9,649 nucleotides of DNA, taken from contig JAKLHU010000039.1 in the NCBI GenBank assembly GCA_022709995.1, positions 1 to 9,649 of the forward strand. Direction: 5' to 3'. Below, piece by piece: positions 5,837 through 9,649 of this stretch. Numbering within the stretch: position 1 is the stretch's first letter; each line of letters begins with the position of its first letter. The notes beneath the pieces were generated by a model. The model worked only from the letters and a program-made list of their open reading frames with translations, made no database searches and was not told where the DNA came from. Position numbers and translations under genes: made by a program. This stretch comes from Verrucomicrobiota bacterium. GTDB taxonomy: Bacteria > Verrucomicrobiota > Lentisphaeria > Oligosphaerales > Oligosphaeraceae.

Positions 5837-7182
5837 TTGCCAGCACTCCCATCGACGTGCTGATCATTGGCGGCGGTCCGGCCGGTCTGGCCGCCGCGCT
5901 GGCGGCCAAGGCGGCCGGCGCCGCCGACATTCTCATTCTGGAACGCGAACGCGAGCTGGGCGGCATTCTCCGTCAATGCATCCACACCGGCTTCGGCCTG
6001 CACGTCTTCAAGGAAGAGCTGACGGGGCCCGAATACGCCGCCCGCTACGTCGCCAAAATCAACGCACAAGGCATTCCAGCCCAATGCGACACGACGGTCA
6101 TCGACATCACCCGCGACCGTCTGGTGACATGCGTCAGCGCGGCCCACGGCCTGGAGCAGTTCCAGGCCGGCGCCATCGTCCTGGCCATGGGCTGCCGGGA
6201 GCGCCCCCGGGGCTCCCTCGGCATTCCCGGAGCCCGCAGCGCCGGCATCTACAGCGCCGGGACGGCCCAGCGCTTTGTCAATCTCGACGGCTACCTGCCC
6301 GGCCGGCAATTCGTCATCCTCGGCTCAGGCGACATTGGCCTGATCATGGCCCGCCGCCTGACCTTCGCCGGCGCCAAAGTCGAAGCCGTGGTCGAGCTGA
6401 TGCCGTATTCCAGCGGTTTGAAGCGCAACATCGTCCAGTGCCTGGATGACTTCGCCATTCCGCTTTTGCTCAGCCACACGGTCACCGCCATTCATGGCCC
6501 GGAGCGCCTGACCGGCGTCACCGTCAGCAAGGTCGACGCCGACCTGCACCCGATCCCCGGCACTGAACGCCATTTCCCGTGCGACACGCTCCTGCTCTCG
6601 GTCGGCCTCATCCCTGAAAATGAATTGTCCCGCGGCGCCGGCGTGGACCTGGACGCGGCGACCGGCGGGCCGGTGGTCGACGACCGCTTGCAGACGAGCG
6701 TCCCCGGCGTCTTCGCCTGCGGCAACGTCCTGCACGTCCACGACCTCGTGGACCATGTGTCCGAGGAGGCCGCCGAGGCCGGGCGCCAGGCCGCGCTGGC
6801 CGCCGCCAGCCGCCGCCAGGCCATTCCCCTCCCCCAGCCGGAACCACCGAAGCCAATGGCCTCGCCAATGCCAGCGGCGGCGGCGGGGGCGGGGGCGGCC
6901 GAAGCGGCCATCGTCGTCCGCGCGGGCGATGGTGTCCGCGGCATTGTCCCGCAGCGCATCAGCCCGGCGGCGCTGACGGCGGCGCCGGTCAAACTGATGT
7001 TCCGGCCAACCGGCGTCCACAAAAACGCCGTGTTGGTGCTGGAAGCCGACGGCGTCCCGGTCCACCGGGTCAAAAAGCGCGTCCTCTCCCCCGGGGAAAT
7101 GGTCGAATTGACCATCAAGCCGGATTTTTTTGCCGCCGTCAAGCCGGTTCGGGAACTCATCGTCCGCTGTGAAAACGCGTAA
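5833..7182 (+). CDS. FAD/NAD(P)-dependent oxidoreductase, partner of the dehydrogenase
   Basis: The product is 449 residues. The N-terminal FAD motif DVLIIGGGPAGLAAALAAKAAG (starting at residue 8) is followed by the family hallmark RQCIHTGFGLHVFKEELTGPEYA. A second dinucleotide-binding motif, GSGDIG (164-169), lies in the NAD(P)-binding domain. The closing FAD segment VFACGNVLHVHDLVDHVSEE is around residues 293-312. This pattern matches the oxidoreductase encoded between GlpA-like and DUF1667 genes in Thermotoga and clostridia. It probably relays electrons between the dehydrogenase flavin and NAD(P) or another acceptor. Residues 333-358 are a Pro/Ala/Gly-rich stretch (6829-6906) that looks like a flexible hinge before a beta-rich tail of about 90 residues. 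Translation starts at the ATGA overlap with the previous stop. Confidence 0.9.
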   Translation: MIASTPIDVLIIGGGPAGLAAALAAKAAGAADILILERERELGGILRQCIHTGFGLHVFKEELTGPEYAARYVAKINAQGIPAQCDTTVIDITRDRLVTCVSAAHGLEQFQAGAIVLAMGCRERPRGSLGIPGARSAGIYSAGTAQRFVNLDGYLPGRQFVILGSGDIGLIMARRLTFAGAKVEAVVELMPYSSGLKRNIVQCLDDFAIPLLLSHTVTAIHGPERLTGVTVSKVDADLHPIPGTERHFPCDTLLLSVGLIPENELSRGAGVDLDAATGGPVVDDRLQTSVPGVFACGNVLHVHDLVDHVSEEAAEAGRQAALAAASRRQAIPLPQPEPPKPMASPMPAAAAGAGAAEAAIVVRAGDGVRGIVPQRISPAALTAAPVKLMFRPTGVHKNAVLVLEADGVPVHRVKKRVLSPGEMVELTIKPDFFAAVKPVRELIVRCENA

Positions 7183-7281
7183 TACCGCGCGGCGGCCGCG
7201 GTCCGGCGGGCGGTCTGCGGCGAGCCGGGTCATCACATCCCATCCAAGCCAATCTTTTCCCCTGATTATCCACTCACCACC

Positions 7282-7635
7282 ATGAAACGCGAAATCACCT
7301 GCATCGGTTGTCCGCTGGGCTGTTCCCTGGAAGTGTCTCTTGCCGACGGCCAGGTCGTGGCCGTTGCTGGCAATGAATGCCCGCGGGGCGCGTCCTACGC
7401 CCGCCAGGAGTGCGTTCATCCGGAACGCATGGTCACGGCGTTGATTCCAGTGCCGGGGCGGACGACGCCGTTGAGCGTCAGGACGCAGCGGCCGATTCCG
7501 AAAGACAAGATCACGGCCTGCCTGCGCGTCATCGCCGCCGCCCGGCCATCCCTGCCCATTCGCATCGGCGACGTCATCGTCCCCGACGTCGCCGACACCG
7601 GCGTCGCTGTCATCGCCACCCGCGACCTGGCGTAA
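7282..7635 (+). CDS. DUF1667 (COG3862) cysteine-motif protein
   Basis: The product is 117 residues, the standard size for this family. It opens with ITCIGCPLGCSLEVSL, a C-x2-C-x3-C arrangement (C7, C10, C14). A fourth cysteine lies in GNECPRGASYA (C33). This resembles the N-terminal [4Fe-4S] motif of molybdopterin oxidoreductases and could hold a cluster, which I infer and do not see directly. The later family landmarks TPLSVRTQRPIPKDKI and GDVIVPDVADTGVAVIATRDLA are present. Members are almost always encoded beside a GlpA/LhgO-like dehydrogenase and an FAD/NAD(P) oxidoreductase, exactly as here, so it is probably the small electron-transfer or assembly subunit. It begins 99 bases after the previous gene with no visible Shine-Dalgarno site, unlike the tight coupling of the first two genes. 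Confidence 0.92.
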   Translation: MKREITCIGCPLGCSLEVSLADGQVVAVAGNECPRGASYARQECVHPERMVTALIPVPGRTTPLSVRTQRPIPKDKITACLRVIAAARPSLPIRIGDVIVPDVADTGVAVIATRDLA

Positions 7636-7686
7636 CGCCAAAAGACGGGAAAACCCTACTACGCTATCGCCAGTGAATGATGACGC

Positions 7687-7708
7687 CCACGGATCGCGGC
7701 CGGCGGCC
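7687..7708. repeat. 22-base exact direct repeat, copy 1
   Basis: This copy begins CCACGGATCGCGG and ends CCGGCGGCC, and is identical at all 22 positions to 7869-7890. The two copies are 182 bases apart in the convergent gap between the DUF1667 gene and the barrel-protein gene. Flanking bases differ, so the identity stops sharply at both ends. Confidence 0.7.
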
Positions 7709-7715
7709 CCAAGTA

Positions 7716-7738
7716 GGCGCCCCAGGCCCTGGGGCGCC
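7716..7738. repeat. Perfect GC-rich inverted repeat between convergent genes
   Basis: GGCGCCCCAGG (7716-7726) and CCTGGGGCGCC (7728-7738) are perfect complements around a single base, giving a physically realistic stem of about 9-10 base pairs. A TTTT run lies about 8 bases downstream on the plus strand, so a weak terminator for the dehydrogenase operon is possible. The structure could equally be part of the repeat unit bounded by the two 22-base copies. Confidence 0.5.
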
Positions 7739-7868
7739 CAAGCGTCTTTTCGCCCAACGCGCGGCTCGGCGAATCGGCCACTGCAGCCTCCTGGAAAATT
7801 GCCATTCCAAGATAGGTGCGGCGAGCCAAGCCAAGCCCGGCCGCTGGGCTCCGGATTTTTGCCAAACT

Positions 7869-7890
7869 CCACGGATCGCGGCCGGCGGCC
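7869..7890. repeat. 22-base exact direct repeat, copy 2
   Basis: This copy is identical to 7687-7708. It extends into a perfect palindrome at 7876-7894 (TCGCGGCCG, G, CGGCCGCGA) that ends one base before the stop codon of the leftward barrel-protein gene. The palindrome is not complete in copy 1, where the sequence diverges after the 22 bases. Confidence 0.7.
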
Positions 7891-7895
7891 GCGAC

Positions 7896-9170
7896 CTATT
7901 GTTGCCCGGCCGGCGTCTCCGCAAAAAAGCTGTTCAGGATCATGAGCATGGCATGGGTCTGATGCTGATGCACGTCAATGCGGACGACGGCGGAATCGCG
8001 CGACGCGCTGATGCCTCCGAACGACTCCGGCTTCACTCGCGGCAGGGACTTCAGCAAGGGATTGAAATCCTTGTAGGGGCCGCCGTACTGCAGCGTAATC
8101 AGCTGATTGATGATGCGTTCCGAGGTCTCCCGAAGCACGGCCATGCTTTCGGCGTCCTTGCGCACGCGGGCGACGCGCCAGGCGGCGACCAGGCCTTCAA
8201 CGGCATAGGCGGTGTTGCCCTGCCGGTATTCGAGCTGATTGTCATACAGCAGCCACCAGGACATGGCCAGGGCGGCATCGGCCACCAGAGCGGCATGCGT
8301 TGTCCAGCCAGCCTCCAGATATTCGGCGCTGGCCATGCACCCCCACTGGTAAAACCCCTTGGTCAATTTCGTGTCGCCGCCGGGACGCCAGCAGACGACC
8401 GTGTATTTGGCGATCAGGCGCGGCAGGGCATGCTCGATTCTTGGCACCAGGTCCGTCCGGCCAAGATAGCGCGCGGCCTTGCAGTAGGCCAGCAGCGTCT
8501 CGCCGTCATAATACGGGCTGGCGACGGTCTCCCGAAAACCGCTCGGCGCATCGTACGACCGGGCCCAGGACCCGTCCGGCATTTCCATCGACTGCAAATA
8601 GGTGATGTTCAAATCGAGATAAGTCCGGTAGCGGTCCTTGAGTTCCTTCGGCAGCGAGGCTTCCTGGCCACGGAGGAATTCGATCAGACTGAGGCAGTAC
8701 AGGGCGACCGTGCCGGTCTTGATGTTCTCCTCGCCGGGATAGACTACGGTCGATTCGCCGGTCGGCAAGACGGTCATGCTACGCGCAAAGAAATCAAGCC
8801 CGAGAACCACTCCCCGCCGGGTTGGCTCGTTGCCGCGGTCGCGGTTCAGACTGGCCAGCCCCCACAGGGCGCCGGCCTGACGGACCTGGTTGTCGTCCTC
8901 GTAGACTTCGTCGCTGGCCATGTCCTTGCCGTAGATGAAAGACCCGTCCGACTTTTGCTGATTAAGATAATACGCCCGGGCGGCTTCCAGAGAGTGGACC
9001 AGCGCTGTCCTGGTCAACGGCGGCGGCGACGGCTGCGTCTGCCAGTAGTCGCGCGCGGCATACGGCCGCAACAGGTCGCCGAGACGCTCCAAGTCATCGG
9101 CGCCGCGGCCGGACCAGACCAGCAGGAAAAAAAGCGGGGCGACGGCCTTGAACAGTACCTTCTGGCGCAT
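7896..9170 (-). CDS. Exported, probably (alpha/alpha)-barrel protein of unknown function
   Basis: From the ATG at 9170 the product is 424 residues. This start is preferred because GGAG lies 7 bases upstream; the ATG at 9176 is too close to that site. A signal peptide is clear (MRQKVLFKAVAPLFFLLVWSG, residues 1-21). The body shows repeated helix-pair units typical of (alpha/alpha) barrels: DGSFIYG (75-81) followed by DNQVRQAGALWGLASL (93-108), PDGSW (198-202), PYYDGETLLAYCKAARYLG (219-237), QWGCMASAEYLEAG (275-288) and NTAYAVEGLVAAWRVA (319-334). That pattern recurs in glycan-processing and cyclase-type barrels, but I see no catalytic residues that fix a reaction. The tail has a His-rich DVHQHQTHA (399-407), a possible metal site. 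It lies 25 bases after the CBS-domain gene and is probably co-transcribed with it. Confidence 0.8.
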   Translation of the reverse strand: MRQKVLFKAVAPLFFLLVWSGRGADDLERLGDLLRPYAARDYWQTQPSPPPLTRTALVHSLEAARAYYLNQQKSDGSFIYGKDMASDEVYEDDNQVRQAGALWGLASLNRDRGNEPTRRGVVLGLDFFARSMTVLPTGESTVVYPGEENIKTGTVALYCLSLIEFLRGQEASLPKELKDRYRTYLDLNITYLQSMEMPDGSWARSYDAPSGFRETVASPYYDGETLLAYCKAARYLGRTDLVPRIEHALPRLIAKYTVVCWRPGGDTKLTKGFYQWGCMASAEYLEAGWTTHAALVADAALAMSWWLLYDNQLEYRQGNTAYAVEGLVAAWRVARVRKDAESMAVLRETSERIINQLITLQYGGPYKDFNPLLKSLPRVKPESFGGISASRDSAVVRIDVHQHQTHAMLMILNSFFAETPAGQQ

Positions 9171-9195
9171 GGTCATTCTCCGGGCCGGGGCCGGG

Positions 9196-9649
9196 CTACA
9201 AGTCGCCACTGGTCCGCAGCATCTGGCGATATTGGGTAAAGACATCCTCCCGGGCCAGAAATCCGGCCAGCCTGCCGTTGCCGTCCAGCACGGGGAGGTA
9301 TTTCAGATTATAGGCGTCAAAATTGCTCATCGCCTTGGCCAGGTCGTCGTTTTCGAGCACGGCGCCCAGCGGCGGTTCCATCAGGTCGTCAATCAACAAG
9401 ATACGGTGGACGCTCTGGTTCAACATGGCCAGCAGCACTTTTTCCATGTGCAGGACGCCGGCCAGCGAGCCATCCGGTCTGAGCACGGCAAAGACCTCGT
9501 CCCGCTGCTCATCGCGCTCGACGGCGCTGATCAAGGCGTCGATCGAGTCCGTCGGCGCCAGCGTCTGGTAGGTCGTGCGCAGGCAATCGCGAACCGGAAT
9601 CCGGCGCAGGACCATGCCATCGCGGTCGTCGTCCAGGAGATGTTTCTCG
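9196..9649 (-). CDS. C-terminal part of a CBS-pair protein, possibly a ClC-type channel (N-terminus outside window)
   Basis: The frame is open through the right window edge, so this is the last 150 or so residues of a longer protein ending at TAG 9196. It does not necessarily start at the internal ATG 9615. Two CBS domains are visible. The first runs from VLRRIPVRDCL through SIDALISAVERDEQRDEVFAVLRPDGSLAGVLHMEKVL. The second runs from LMEPPLGAVLENDDLAKAMSNFD through KYLPVLDGNGRLAGFLAREDVF. The lead-in 'lRrIPVRDcl' is typical of the CBS pair at the end of bacterial ClC chloride channels; other CBS-bearing transporters or enzymes remain possible because no membrane segment falls in the window. 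CBS pairs usually bind adenine nucleotides and gate their host protein. The exported barrel-protein gene follows 25 bases later. Confidence 0.82.
   Translation of the reverse strand, partial: EKHLLDDDRDGMVLRRIPVRDCLRTTYQTLAPTDSIDALISAVERDEQRDEVFAVLRPDGSLAGVLHMEKVLLAMLNQSVHRILLIDDLMEPPLGAVLENDDLAKAMSNFDAYNLKYLPVLDGNGRLAGFLAREDVFTQYRQMLRTSGDL

Noticed and set aside
5071..7872. Long minus-strand frames through the dehydrogenase operon
   Set aside because: They are antisense to three recognisable genes and consist of biased Ala/Gly/Arg-rich sequence caused by high GC at third positions.
7677..9239. 520-codon plus-strand open frame opposite the barrel-protein gene
   Set aside because: The minus-strand gene has a signal peptide, a ribosome site and repeated barrel motifs; this frame is its mirror and has none.

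Overview
The window is GC-rich bacterial DNA. It holds seven confident complete or nearly complete genes plus one gene cut at each edge, arranged in three blocks. Several things suggest, without proving, a Gram-negative bacterium of the Planctomycetota-Verrucomicrobiota-Lentisphaerota (PVC) type: very high GC at third codon positions, secreted CBM9-like and glutamine-amidotransferase-like proteins, and long intergenic stretches carrying degenerate palindromic repeats. No tRNA, rRNA, CRISPR array or intact mobile element was seen.

Block 1 (1-3496) is transcribed leftward. An operon of an ATP-grasp ligase of the D-alanine--D-alanine ligase type and a GNAT acetyltransferase overlaps by 7 bases, so the two are probably translationally coupled. 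After a 240-base gap holding a good sigma-70-like promoter come two exported proteins: one with an N-terminal CBM9-like domain, and one, cut by the left edge, resembling the start of a class I glutamine-amidotransferase-like fold. These two are probably co-transcribed.

Block 2 (3497-4378) is an unusually long region between divergent genes. From left to right it contains two 22-base direct repeats upstream of the ligase gene, one of which overlaps a possible promoter; a cluster of three related GC-rich mini-palindromes around a large hairpin; a further strong hairpin; and a 19-base-pair stem followed by eight T residues just before the next operon. The last of these looks like an attenuator or terminator in the leader of that operon, and a 43-codon protein-like frame overlaps it.

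Block 3 (4379-7635) is transcribed rightward and encodes the three-gene set known from Thermotogales and Firmicutes: a GlpA/LhgO-like FAD dehydrogenase with a C-terminal BFD-like [2Fe-2S] domain, an FAD/NAD(P) oxidoreductase, and a DUF1667 (COG3862) cysteine-motif protein. Together they most likely form a flavin/iron-sulfur dehydrogenase complex that oxidises glycerol 3-phosphate or a related 2-hydroxy compound and passes on the electrons. No glycerol kinase, facilitator or GlpC is present in the window.

Block 4 (7896-9649) is transcribed leftward and converges on block 3. It encodes the C-terminal CBS-pair portion of a protein cut by the right edge, plausibly a ClC-type chloride channel or another CBS-regulated protein. 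Twenty-five bases later comes an exported, probably (alpha/alpha)-barrel protein of unknown function. The convergent gap 7636-7895 holds a 22-base exact direct repeat and strong inverted repeats.
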